A stretch of 64,000 nucleotides of DNA. Origin: Straminergon stramineum. Its lineage: Eukaryota > Streptophyta > Bryopsida > Hypnales > Calliergonaceae. Every line of letters begins with the position of its first letter. The first letter of the stretch is position 1. The notes under the pieces are model-generated. The model did not search any database, was not told where the DNA came from, and worked only from the letters and a program-made list of their open reading frames with translations. The translations under genes were made by a program, and so were the position numbers. The DNA lies in contig OY987269.1 in assembly GCA_963920665.1 (NCBI GenBank), positions 17,362,501 to 17,426,500 on the forward strand, written 5' to 3'. Shown in pieces: positions 23,801 to 34,411 of this stretch.

Positions 23801-24346
23801 CGAGATCGATAAGTTCGTTACACGACACACTAAATGCACCAAAATCCAATTCAAGAGAGCTTTCCAATCAATTTTTATAATTTCTCTTGACTTGGAATTG
23901 CGATCAAGCATAGATTCTCTAACTTACATCGACGGGATCATCATAGTCGATGGGAACATGTGACGCATCATAAGGTATTTCCTGCATTGAGTTCTCCTCA
24001 CATAGATCCTGGAGAGATCATAAACACTGTAAGTTTCTTGATCGGCAGACTTTGCACCAGAAACAGTCATGCTACTTGCATCTGAGTGTTCAGGTGGCAC
24101 AAAAAGTGCGGCAGCTCTAAAATGTGATGAATAGCTTCAATAATGCACCAACAATTATAGATACTAAGAACGTAAGTTAAACAGTATGTGCCACTTGGTA
24201 ATTCTCCTACTGCTGAAACTTCGAAAAAATAACAGGTTAGTGATTTTGAAGGAGATAAAATAGCGCACCTGGTAGCAATAATTACTGCTCACTTCAAAGC
24301 ATTCGAAATCTGGAGCGCAAGCATATTCCTGCCGACAAGCACGCAG
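20868..24346 (-). CDS. MIP1-type leucine-zipper protein, no DUF547 domain found (partial model)
   Basis: Exons placed by eye, 5' to 3' on the minus strand: 24346-24269, 24114-24076, 24008-23928, 23756-23703, 23575-23459, 23139-22030, 21828-21422 and, less surely, 21108-20868; all junctions are GT-AG and in phase (about 708 residues). The coiled-coil segment spans exons 4-6: RVTLEKD / VAQLQKKLMVEVNMRNAL / ELLLEVAVLEEEILSLEKQV. This resembles the N-terminal 'ternary complex factor MIP1' leucine zipper of plant proteins that usually end in a DUF547 domain. Exon 6 continues as a long Ser/Pro/Lys-rich, probably disordered region with repeated SPRK-like phrases. Exon 7 has a helical SKEVVMLLKTIYGNLQEK segment like the one preceding DUF547. 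I see no DUF547 motif (AFWIN-type) before the next gene. The start codon and first exon are not identified; exons 1-2 are weak. Confidence 0.7.
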
Positions 24347-24599
24347 CTGCACAAAATGAACCTTGTCAGTGCAGCCGATTGGAAAATCTTTTGTGGAACT
24401 TCGGTGTCACCGAGGCAACCTGCTACATTTCCATTTATTCGCTGCAGAATTTCGCACCATTTTTTCTCAGAACACGACTCCACCAAGGGGCACACTCTGT
24501 CTAAAGCTCAGTTTACGTTCAATGTTCTTTCAACAAGTACGAATTTCTTGGCAAGGCTACGATTCTTAGAGTTACTCTTCAATATCATTAGGAGTCTGC

Positions 24600-25330
24600 A
24601 CTGCAAAACCTCGCTAGCGTACACTACATCGCCGATATGGAGTCGGTGCAACAGGAATGAAATCAATAACTTTCATCTCTAGCGGAAAACATACACGATC
24701 CGAGGAGGTCTGCAATGCCGACGCTTTCCGCTTTCTCAAGATCCAGTATAGGCTCCTCACAGAGAACTACCTACATTATACCATGACTAACAAAACATCT
24801 TTTCTATGAGAGCGAGCACAGGCAACGAAGCCAGCTAGAAACGATTACCTGCTGTTCACGATTCCTGGGCATGGCAACAATGTATCGAGGCATTCTCCAT
24901 TCAATCTTTAACTCTAAGACTCTCCATTGCAAACCTGGCTATCGTAAACTACATCGCCAAGTGACGTCTATTCTATTGATCGAGTCGACGCAGCAGGAAT
25001 GAAATCAATCACGAGCACCTCTAAAGGGACCCTCTGGTCTGCTTTCCACTTTCTCAAATTCCAGTGTACGCTGCTGACACAGAACTACCTTCATTATGCA
25101 AAAAAAACTGAAGACGAGCGAGCAGAGGCAACGAAGTCAGCAAGAAACGAATGCCTGCTGCCTACAACTACAAGCCTTGCTATACACAGGATCAAAATCC
25201 AGTGTAAGCTGCATTCAGAGAAGTACCTACATTATACCAGGACTAGCAAAAAATCTGTAGAAGAGCGAGCGAGCGAGCGAGCGAGCACAGGCAACGAAGC
25301 CAGATAGAAACGAATACCTGCTGTTAACTA
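24600..25330. repeat. Diverged duplicated blocks upstream of the MIP1-like gene
   Basis: Blocks containing 'cagagaactacctacattat' and 'gaagccagctagaaacgatt' occur three times (about 24760-24850, 25075-25160, 25215-25325), and the adjoining 'gcaggaatgaaatcaat' phrase twice. One block carries a (gagc)n run at 25264-25288. This is probably 5' flanking or intron sequence of the MIP1-like gene. Confidence 0.65.
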
Positions 25331-26871
25331 TTCCAAAACTTGCAATGCACACGAGCTGGTCATATTCAGGAAGTTGCAGAGTCGATCTCTCACACACACA
25401 CGAATGCCCCAAGGCCCTGCATGTAGGCAGATTTCTGTCTCGCGTGTACAACGCGCATACAGCGCTTCAGGCAATCAACAGAAATCTCTCAGACGATATA
25501 GGCAGAAGAAGTAGTACTCCTCAGATGCACAACCAGGACGCCGAGGGGCGGGGCTAGCTAGACCAAGCGTGTCAGAAGCATTTTCAATGCGCGCGTGCTG
25601 GCAGAGAATTACATAGGCCAATGCAAGAAACAGCAGGGGCAGGCGGAAAGCAAACGAATTCATCACAACAGCAACTCACATCACTTGTGCGTGTCCGCCG
25701 GTCCCGTCCAAAAGCCTCGCTCCAGCGACCATGAACGCACGCAGACTGCTCCGATCGGGCCCGAAAGCATTGAAGAAAAAAAGCGCGGGCAGAGCCTACA
25801 TACAGAGCTAGCACGAGGTCTGCTTTAGAATTGGTGGCAGAGAGGGCTTCAAAGCGGGTCGCAAGACTCTTAACTGTACTGATCGGGGGCAAGACAACTG
25901 AACAAGCGAGGCTGCTGCAATCAGCTATGGAAATATACGATGTTCCATGATTGATCGTAAGAAGACGTCGTTGCATCGCCTCTCCCGGCCGACGGGCAGG
26001 CAGGCACCATAGCCAGTGCATGCCTGAAGCTCCATACCCCCCTGCCCCCTGCCCCCCTGCCAGCGCAGTTCGACTAAGCCTTCCCCTAATCCTGTTAATA
26101 ATTCGGCAATTTCTGAATATGCCGACTAATTAGTTCCACAACAATGCCCCAATTCGAGGAAGGTTGTAGCTCTTCTGCGAGCAAGTTGAAGCAAATTCAG
26201 ATGATGCCTCTTTCCGAAAACGAAATAAAAAATTACTGAAATTGTCCATGTGTTTCAAGAAAAAAAAATTAAATAATAATAACTAGATAAGATGATGCCC
26301 CAAATCTTATGAATATTTTTAATTTAGGTAGGTACCTCTTTTTTTTTGCCAGCCTTCATTGGCTTTCACGAGGTAGGTACTTTTACCCCTTACTGAACAG
26401 TCGAAGAGAATATTTGGATTCTGAGGATGATTGAGTTAAGTTCACGTTTGGTGTTAGGAGAGGTGTAAGCGAAGTGAATTTTAGTCCAAATATTTGAACT
26501 TTGAATAGTTCTACAAGAAAATAACTTTGTTTAAGAAATTAGAAATTAGAAATTAGGTTTTGAAATTCTCTTGTGAATTATGTTTGAGTGTATGAATTGT
26601 GAAAAGGAACCTCCAATAGAATGTACACTATTGGTGCCATTGAGGGAAGTCTTTACAAAGAATTTACAAGAGTTTGATACCTTACTCTATGAAATTGAAG
26701 CAAGGAATCTCAAATTTGCAAATTTCAAAATGTGATTTTTTTTCATTTGCAAATTATTTTTGCTTAGTGATCAAATATGAAATTGAATTGAATTATAGAA
26801 GATTTCCCTTTCAACATTACCTATTAATAGTGGTAGCTAGTCAATACTCCAACCTAAGCTTCTTTGCAGTA
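25331..26871. other. CpG-rich flank fading into AT-rich DNA, no gene called
   Basis: GC-rich until about 26060, then AT-rich. A short minus-strand frame at 25475-25666 begins with a signal-peptide-like hydrophobic stretch but has no partner exon. Possibly promoter of the MIP1-like gene. Confidence 0.35.
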
Positions 26872-27017
26872 AGGTAAACCAGCATATTACTGCCCCCCAT
26901 CTCCATTCAAACTCATGTACCTGTGGTGAACACTCTCGCTCTGAAAAGTAACCCATGGGTACATAAGGGCATAATTGATTTAAGGGGTGGCAAACTGGCA
27001 ATTAGGCTGCTTTACCT
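26872..27017. mobile_element. AGGTAA-family element, short copy (146 bp)
   Basis: The left end AGGTAAACCAGC follows TA; the right end reverse-complemented is AGGTAAAGCAGCC. The ends match the copies at 10156 and 28989. The right TA is lost (TC). It is likely an internally deleted copy. Confidence 0.6.
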
Positions 27018-27394
27018 TCAGTATTGCAGATTGTGGCAGACTCCCCCTCCGGATTTTCAAGCCTGGAGGCTATTATTTTTCATTTTTCATTTATTTTTCT
27101 TCTTCTTCTTGAAACATGGACAATTTCCATTGATAAGGGAAACACTACAGTGACCTACACTGAATAGGGGCTTTACCCCTAAGCACTCCGACATCCACTT
27201 TGGGGATGATGAACAAATTCAAAATGAAGTTTCATCCTCCTTACAGCTTGGATGAAAGTTATTTTAATTTTTGAAGATACTTTGTCAAGTTATTGTGTTA
27301 TATGAAGGTTGGATTTGGTGTTACTAAAGCACATAATTTTCTAAAATGACCAATGTGCAAAACATCTACAATTTTCCACAATAAGTCCCTCTAA

Positions 27395-27972
27395 CCCCTA
27401 AAGGACCAAGTTTCCGTTCAATGTACGCAAAAAATCTTGGATAGGCTCCTACAAAGTCATTTGTAGTCGGATGTTCATGAAATTTGGATGTTATGTGTAA
27501 CTATGCATCCCCTTCCTGAAAATCTATTTTTTTTTTTGATTGGGTGCCCGAATCAAAAGTTATGCTACCCTGAACTTTGTGGGCAGCTTGGGCAGCTCTG
27601 GGCAGCATGTGCAAAGCTCTTCCTAGGATTTTGAAATTTGGCAGGTGTGTAGCTTACATGATCCAAGATACAAATGTCCAAAAGAATAACCCTATTTAGT
27701 GTAAGAATCTCATTCTAAAAGGAGTTAAAGTTTGTAGGCCATGTCAGGCAAGGTTGGAAAAAACTTTTTCACCTAACTTCAAACGTTCTAATCTTTCAAT
27801 CCATACAATCAATTTTTTTTTTTAAAATTCCGCATATTCCCAAAGAAGTCTAGTTCAAATTTGTATGGTTGAATTTTTTAATTTTTTTCTTAAATTCATT
27901 TTTTTCATGCTGCCCTAAAAAGTGGCAGTTTTTGACAATTTCTGCCCAAAATGTGCCTTGGTCCTTTAGGGG
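27395..27972. mobile_element. TTAA/CCC element, subfamily D (copy 1)
   Basis: Both ends read CCCCTAAAGGACCAAG in inverted orientation, a perfect 16-bp match. The flanks CTAA and ATAA are each one base away from TTAA. It is 578 bp and non-coding. The interior (repeated gggcagc phrases, gatccaagatacaaatg) is shared in inverted orientation with 44096-44662. Confidence 0.75.
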
Positions 27973-27976
27973 ATAA

Positions 27977-28988
27977 GTTTTTGGTCTCCTTACTACCCCT
28001 ATTCAGTGTAGAGGGCAAGGCTATGGTGGAAATATTTTTTACTTTTCAGAATTTTCTCATGTTTCTTTTCAAAAGCAAATAACAGCAAAAAAAATTAATT
28101 TTTATTTTTTCTGTTTTTATTTTTCGTTCGTTTGGTTGAACCCCAGGAGCTTGGCCAGAAGCCAGGATCATGGGAGAAGCATTTGGTCTTTTCTTGAAGG
28201 GACTGCTGAGACCACTACCATAGTCGCTGCGCACGGACATGATTGTCACCTAAAAGCTGGTTAATTGGGTTAGCGTACCCCACACCTTAGATTACCTAAA
28301 CTCTCCATCCCAGACGGGTCCTTGCCTCTACTCCAGTTTCATGTATTGATCTTTTGGATCCTGAATGGTACCTCAAATTCCCCTCAATTCCAATTAAAGC
28401 TACTCTAAAAGCAGTGGATGTGTGGATTCATTTTGACCCAACTCATTTTCCAACTTGCCCCATACTAACAATGAACCAATTCAATCATTCGCTTCCATCA
28501 AAGAATACTCGAAAGTAGTGGTACTACTACCGTATGTAGTTCTTGAGGGCTAGCCATTTGATATGGGACATTTATTGCAATGTACATTAGGTATTAATGT
28601 ATTAGAACATTTGGAATCCTCGTATCTATATCTATACGGTACCTACCTTCCTTCCTTCCCCCGTACTGTAGATGGGTAAAAATTGGCAGCCTTCCGTTTG
28701 GGTAATGATAAGGGTTACCCACCCAGAACATGGCCAATTGCCGAGGTGCCATAAGCTTGTTGCCAGTACTTGAGGAAGCCTGGTACAAAATGTGCAGGGC
28801 ATGAATTCAAGTGTAAAGGGGGGTGAGGGGCATTATCAAACTGAAAGGGGGTCTCTGTCTCTCTCTCTCTCTCTTTGAGCCTGGCTTGCATTGCTATCAT
28901 GCCCCTGTATTGAGGACAAGGCAGATCTCCCTCTTGTCCGGCTTAAAAATGACGCTCATTTCTTGACCACTTATACAGTACACATGTA
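27977..28988. other. Intergenic with a (CT)n run and one possible exon
   Basis: Contains a CT microsatellite at about 28853-28874. On the minus strand, 28240-28137 reads MSVRSDYGSGLSSPFKKRPN and onward with a CpG-bearing start, which could be a first exon or gene fragment; no partner exon was found. Confidence 0.3.
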
Positions 28989-29519
28989 AGGTAAATCTGC
29001 CTATGACAGGCAGAATGAGTGGTCTATACTGTTGCCATTAGCAAAATGATTCAGATTTTTTTCCATACATAGACATATGTGAGAATTGAAGGAAGCAATT
29101 GAAATTTTATTTTTTGGGCAAAGTAAGAATTTTTGAAGTGTACAGCCCAATTAGCCCAACAAAGTCTGTAGACTACCCCAAATCAATAAAAAGGATTCCC
29201 ATAATGGTCATCTTACCACCTAAAGCAATCACAACATTTTCTCAAATGGCTACAACATTTCCTAACATGGCCATGACATGAAGGAATAAAAAAATAACTT
29301 CTTATGACCAATTTATACCTAAATGGTGTAAGTGCCCTATGACATTTACTAATAATTCCATGACCATCTCCCAAGACAAAATTATGGCCACAAATCAGCC
29401 TAATGTAAAACTAATCTCATTTATCACAAAAAATCTGCCATGGATTGATGTAAGACTCTAATAGGTGATTTCCTAGATGACTGCATTAGGCAGTTTGCCT
29501 GTCATGGGATGGTTTACCT
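28989..29519. mobile_element. AGGTAA-family element, TA flanks (copy 2)
   Basis: The left end is AGGTAAATCTGCCTATGACA; the right end reverse-complemented is AGGTAAACCATCCCATGACA. TA lies on both sides (28987-28988, 29520-29521). It shares interior sequence with 10156-10628, including gtctgtagactacccca. It is 531 bp and non-coding. Confidence 0.8.
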
Positions 29520-29521
29520 TA

Positions 29522-31249
29522 CTTTGTAGCTAGCAGTTTTGTTTTGTTTCTCATTTATTTTAGGCAGTGTAGAAAGCAGTAATCATTGAAAAGGGATGAA
29601 GCTATTTACATCCATGAAAATGGATGAATGAAACTTGTAATTTGTGGATAAAAGATCATTTGTTCATCCCAAATGATGCACCCTTGTCTGAAATAAGTTA
29701 GAGCAATACAGTCCCAAGATTTGGTAGCAAATGAGCAATTTCATCCATTGAAATTGACCAAGAATATTTTGCCAAATATTTCCTACACAAAAAACTCATT
29801 GCTTTTTAGCGAAAATTTGCTCATATAAAAAAACTTGTTTGTAAATCCATACCACAATTAGAAACTTGATGGCCTTGTCCAAATCCAAAATCACAGGAGA
29901 ATCTAAACCTCTTGTACATTTGGAACATTGTTGTGTGAAATCCATCACAAGTAATTGACTTGGTTTCTCCAGGAAAGTGGTGATCAATTATACATAATTG
30001 TAAAGCCATCCCATGGAGAGTCTTGTCTACAATCAGTGAAGCCCTCCGAACATAAGAGCCTAGCCAAGGGTGCATTTTCGGTAGACCTATTCTCAACATT
30101 ATGAAATTTCAGCATTTATTCATGTGTTGTGCAAGCATTCAGCAAGTTATTAAAGTGGTCATAGGAAGTGGGTCATGCAAGGTGAATCATGTGTTCTTCA
30201 TGGTAATTGTAAAGAAAAAAAAGTCCCTTATTTTGTGCCATGTGAATTCTATGATCTTCACCTCACTTATAGCTGAAATGGGGCCCTTGGTTGCAAATAT
30301 GAATTCAAAATTTCCAAATTTATCATGGGTGACAAATAAAAAATTTCAATGTTTTCCCTGTGGATGAATTCACCCTTCTGGGACCACTTTGTATGACCAC
30401 TTTAATGTCCTACAAACAATCGTGCTAATTGAGTCATGAATCCCTTTTCTTATTCCTAATAAAATCCAATAAAAATTAAACAATTTTGAATAGTGGGAAC
30501 CATGCAATCAAATACTTTTCTACATGATTTCAAGTGTAGTCAACTTAGTATTCAAATTTCTTGGTTCAGTGTATAATTGTTCAATAAGAAATTTATCTCA
30601 TATTCATTTGCCATGTTGATCCAAATAAATAAATAAATGTCTTACAAACTTATAATGTATGTTTGAGTGGATAAAGAATTAACTTAGGTAGGCATACCCA
30701 TTATCAGGGACCCCCTTAACCTGATTGCATCCCTATCTATATTTTTTTTCCAACATTTTAGGAGCCTGAAATGTTGGATACATGTAGATCAAGACACAAT
30801 TGAGTCTAGGTCCCATAATAGCCATATGCCCATCTTATTACTCTCTTTTTTTCTAATTGTTTGATGGGTCACCTTACAATTGTTTCAAGTCCCTAAAATG
30901 TCAAGCAAATGTAGATAGGAACACAATTTGAGTGGAGGTCCCATAATGGATATGCCCGTCTCAAGTATTACTCCCTTTCTTTCAACATTGAATAGGGGTT
31001 TTAAGGGGACCCATACTAATTCATCGACATTTCACACTATAAAAATATTTTTACCTTTATTGTACTTTAGTAGTTATTGAAGTGTCCGGGGGATGTACAT
31101 CATGTTTCAAACATCTACAGTTGCCGTTTCATTTGTGTCAAAAAAAACAAAAACATCTACAGTTGCCATTTCATTTGTGAAAAACAAACAAACAAACAAA
31201 AAACATCTACAGGTTTTTACAATAAGTCCCTTTAATTTTTTTGGTGCCC
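29522..31249. other. Intergenic, no gene seen
   Basis: AT-rich. At 31116-31215 a ~45-bp unit (aaacatctacagttgcc plus tttcatttgtg) is repeated about 2.3 times and resembles the SINE-like tail. No exon is supported. Confidence 0.4.
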
Positions 31250-31253
31250 TTAA

Positions 31254-31476
31254 CCCTTGAAAGGCCCCTGAGGTCCCTCTATACAACATGTATTTAGCTT
31301 TAGAACAATTCAATTGTGGTGTAATAGATGAGTTATGATAGATTTTTATTGAAGTACTATCATGATCATTAATTTACTTTGTCCTGAAAAATATTTGGTC
31401 AATGTTTTCCTAATCAAATACCACCAAATACATAATATACTATACGACCGCAAAGGGCTTTCAGTCCCTTCTAGGG
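31254..31476. mobile_element. TTAA/CCC element, subfamily F (copy 1)
   Basis: Starts CCCTTGAAAGGCCCCTGAGG and ends with the inverted CCCTAGAAGGGACTG. Perfect TTAA on both sides (31250-31253 and 31477-31480). It is 223 bp and non-coding. A decayed second copy lies at 33270-33488. Confidence 0.8.
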
Positions 31477-31480
31477 TTAA

Positions 31481-33269
31481 TCCCCTTATTCAGTGAAGTG
31501 TTTAGTGCTGAAAATGTAAAAATGTTCCACCCGGGCTCTGCCTCTGGTTCGCTGTACTGTACTGTTTCCCCTTTCAATGGAAATTGTCCATGTGTTTCCC
31601 AAGTAAATAAATAAATAAAAAGTGTTGAGTGTTGTGTCAGCTTCCAGTTGTTCAAGCTGGCCATGAAGTTTTCGCCATTTCATCATCACTTTTTTGGGGG
31701 GGGTAGAATTAAGCTTAACTTAAGCTTATGTTTGCCCTTTCCTTACAGAATACTAGATATTGAGAATGTCAGTGTCAGTCTCATTTTGGTTGGCATGCTT
31801 CAAAGCAGTAAAGAGTGATGAGTAGACTAAGCTTAAGTTATATAACTGCAAGATGGCCACCCCACCCCCTCCACCATTGAGTTGTTAGTACAATACTCAT
31901 GATTGAAGGGGGGATATAACTTACTAAGCTTATACCCCCGTCTTGTTGCTTTTGGGGTGGCCTTTTAACTTGGCTACATTATTCAACATTGGGTCAGGAC
32001 ATGACTTCCAAACAACTTAATAGTATGAACTTGTAGGTATTAATATCTTTCACTCATGGTATGGGAATTCAATGGAATCCCCAAAAATTATCATGGGAGG
32101 TAGGTAGAGTAATTGTAAAAATTTAGTATGAAATATGGAGATTCAGAAAAATTAATGGTGAAACATGTGATTTAATTCAATGAATTTTTAGAAATAAGAA
32201 TCATATTCCAATGGAATAATATATTGAGTAATATATTTGCCTAGAAAGCTCCTCATAAAAATAGCAAGCTTTTATTATAATTTGTTGTGAGGATTATACC
32301 TTTCATAGAATACTTTTGTAGCAATGTAAATAGCAATGTAAATATTTATAGAAATATTTTAGGGTGTAGTTTATTTTATAAGCCCTCGAAGTCAACAAAT
32401 ATTTTTATAATTATTTTCATTTTTACACATGAAGGTTCATGATACCCAAATTACAACAATATCTGATTCAAAAGTAGTACATTCTTATACAATATCAGGA
32501 AACATTTATATAGTGTCAAATGTCTAGAAATTAGTAAGGGGCAACCTAATTTCATTTTTTTATTGTAAATCTTAAAAAAGATCAAGTTCAATTGACTAAA
32601 CTTAACCTTTAAAGGACATTGCAAACCCAATGGGCATTTCGAAAGTCAAATCCTAAACTTTCACATATGATTCTTAAATTTGAAATGTTTTAAAGTTTAA
32701 CAAAGAAAATAGCATTTTAATAATCCAATTTTTGACTCCATTTTCATTTTTTTTTCAAAATTATTAAAATTATAATTTTGGTGGCACTTTGAAGATAGCA
32801 TCTTGAAAGCTTAAAATACTCCACTTGCATCGAATTCCTCTTGGTGTGAACTCCAAGAATACATTACATATAATTGCACCATGATGTTTGTCACTATTAT
32901 TTTCATTTTCATTTTTTTCAAAATTTCACACTATTTTAAATATTTTTTTATTTACTATGATTTTTACACAAAAATTTCTTTAAGAGATCATACAAAATTC
33001 AGTTTGATGTTTTTCCTTATGTTTTTCAATTAGACATACATTCTTCCATCCTTCAATCCATCCATGGCCTGGTCAGGCCAGGTAGGGTCAACAATGATTT
33101 AGGGTTTTGTCTTCCAAATTGCTCCAAAGTGTGTGTAAGTTCAAAGGTAAGGTCCTCACTCCTTTTGCAACAACTGACCTATATTCAGATTGCATTGACC
33201 AGTGACTGAGTGCATCACAGAACTGAAGTGGAGAAGTGGGTCCTTCAGTTCTTATGGGCAATCTGGCAA
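31481..33269. other. AT-rich intergenic, one partial element
   Basis: Apart from the fragment at 32380-32557 and a SINE-like tail variant near 31540-31615 (cctttcaatggaaattgtcc), I see nothing supportable. Several AAGCTTAACTTAAGCTT-like phrases near 31710 are short palindromes only. Confidence 0.35.
32380..32557. mobile_element. Fragment of the 228-bp CACTAAATAGTG element
   Basis: Contains tacacatgaaggttcatga and caaaagtagtacattctt and ends in ggcaacctaatttca, matching the interior and right end of 50991-51218 in inverted orientation. The left terminal repeat is not recognisable. Confidence 0.6.
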
Positions 33270-33488
33270 CCCACTGCAAGGGGTCCCTCTATACGACCTG
33301 TATTTTGCTTTAAGCTTATAACTCCTCAATTGTGGTGGAACAGATGAGTTACGACATATTTTTATTTACATACTATACTATCATGATACTTTGTATCGAA
33401 ATATACTTGGTCAATGTTTCCCTGATCAAATATCACCAAATATTTAGTATACTATACGGACACAAAGGGTTTTCAGGTCCTTCTAGAG
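33270..33488. mobile_element. TTAA/CCC element, subfamily F (copy 2, decayed)
   Basis: Shares tccctctatacgacctgta, gatgagttacgacata and tttggtcaatg-like phrases with 31254-31476 in the same orientation. The right flank is TTAA (33489-33492); the left flank is GCAA, a mutated site. It is 219 bp. Confidence 0.65.
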
Positions 33489-33639
33489 TTAACTAATAAA
33501 ACTCAACTTAACTCACATTCTGCACTCTTGTACAACAGTCAGGAATCGTGGAAAGTGCCAAAAGAAGGAGTTTGTGGACAGAACTAACTTAACGTGGATG
33601 GCATGTACAATTCAGTCGCATTGCCTCCTAATGCACTGG

Positions 33640-33690
33640 TGTGTGTGTGGTGGTGGTGGGGTGGTGGTGGGGTGGTGGGGGCTTGGGGAG
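33640..33690. repeat. (GTGGTGGGG)n minisatellite
   Basis: A G/T-only run of gtggtgg and ggtggtgggg units on the plus strand. Confidence 0.85.
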
Positions 33691-33707
33691 GTCTGTACTC
33701 CATACTA

Positions 33708-33845
33708 AGGTAAGTGCACCTAAAAGTGACACTCGCCTAATTGCAACACTTATCTAATTTTATCTAAGATTTCAAGCTACAAATCTTAGACAGATGTAGA
33801 TGGGTGTTGCGATTAGGAGAGTGTCACTTTTAGGTACAAACACCT
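33708..33845. mobile_element. Short element with ~45-bp inverted repeats, AGGTAA start
   Basis: The left arm AGGTAAGTGCACCTAAAAGT and the right arm reverse-complemented AGGTGTTTGTACCTAAAAGT continue to pair through gacactc-cctaat-gcaacac. A TA lies on the left; TG lies on the right. It is 138 bp; the ends resemble the AGGTAA family but the interior does not. Confidence 0.7.
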
Positions 33846-34270
33846 TGACCGGCTAAGAAGGATGTAGTGGACACTAAGGTAGTGTGCTGTAAAAGTGTTA
33901 GTGCTTTAAAAGTGATCATGACATTGGGGTACATTTTGCTTTCTTCAATGTACCAGCCATGTACATTTTAGGAGGTGATTGCTTTTAGTGACCACTGTGT
34001 TTCAACTTCAGAAATTGGTATCTAATTCAACAAAGGTAGTCTATAAAAAAAATTGACTTAGGTTAGATGCCAATTCCATTTTTCTTCCTACGATTTTTAC
34101 TGAAAATTGTTTCTAGGAATTGAGCTTCTCCAAAAAGGCCATCCACTCTTAAATGGTCACTTTAAGAGTAAACTACATTATGTATCTCAAGGATGACAAA
34201 TTATCCATTTATATATGTAAGACAAAAGTGCATATGTTCATCCTTGGAATTTTGTGTTAACAATGGAGGA

Positions 34271-34299
34271 AGGGGAGGGAGGGGGGGGGGGGGGGGGGA
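34271..34299. repeat. Poly(G) run
   Basis: A near-uninterrupted G tract; it may be of uncertain length in the assembly. Confidence 0.85.
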
Positions 34300-34411
34300 G
34301 AAGTAGGTTGACTTGCAATGAGTGCTCTAACTTGGTTTTTTTAAATAAAAGATTCACATGGTATCCTGAAAGATGGTTTCTACAGTAACTTACCTATCTT
34401 TCTAGGATTAA

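Noticed and set aside
25475..26021. Minus-strand frames including a signal-peptide-like start (MNSFAFRLPLLFLALAYVIL)
   Set aside because: Two overlapping frames in a GC-rich stretch; the hydrophobic start is short and nothing follows it. Better explained as flanking sequence of the MIP1-like gene.
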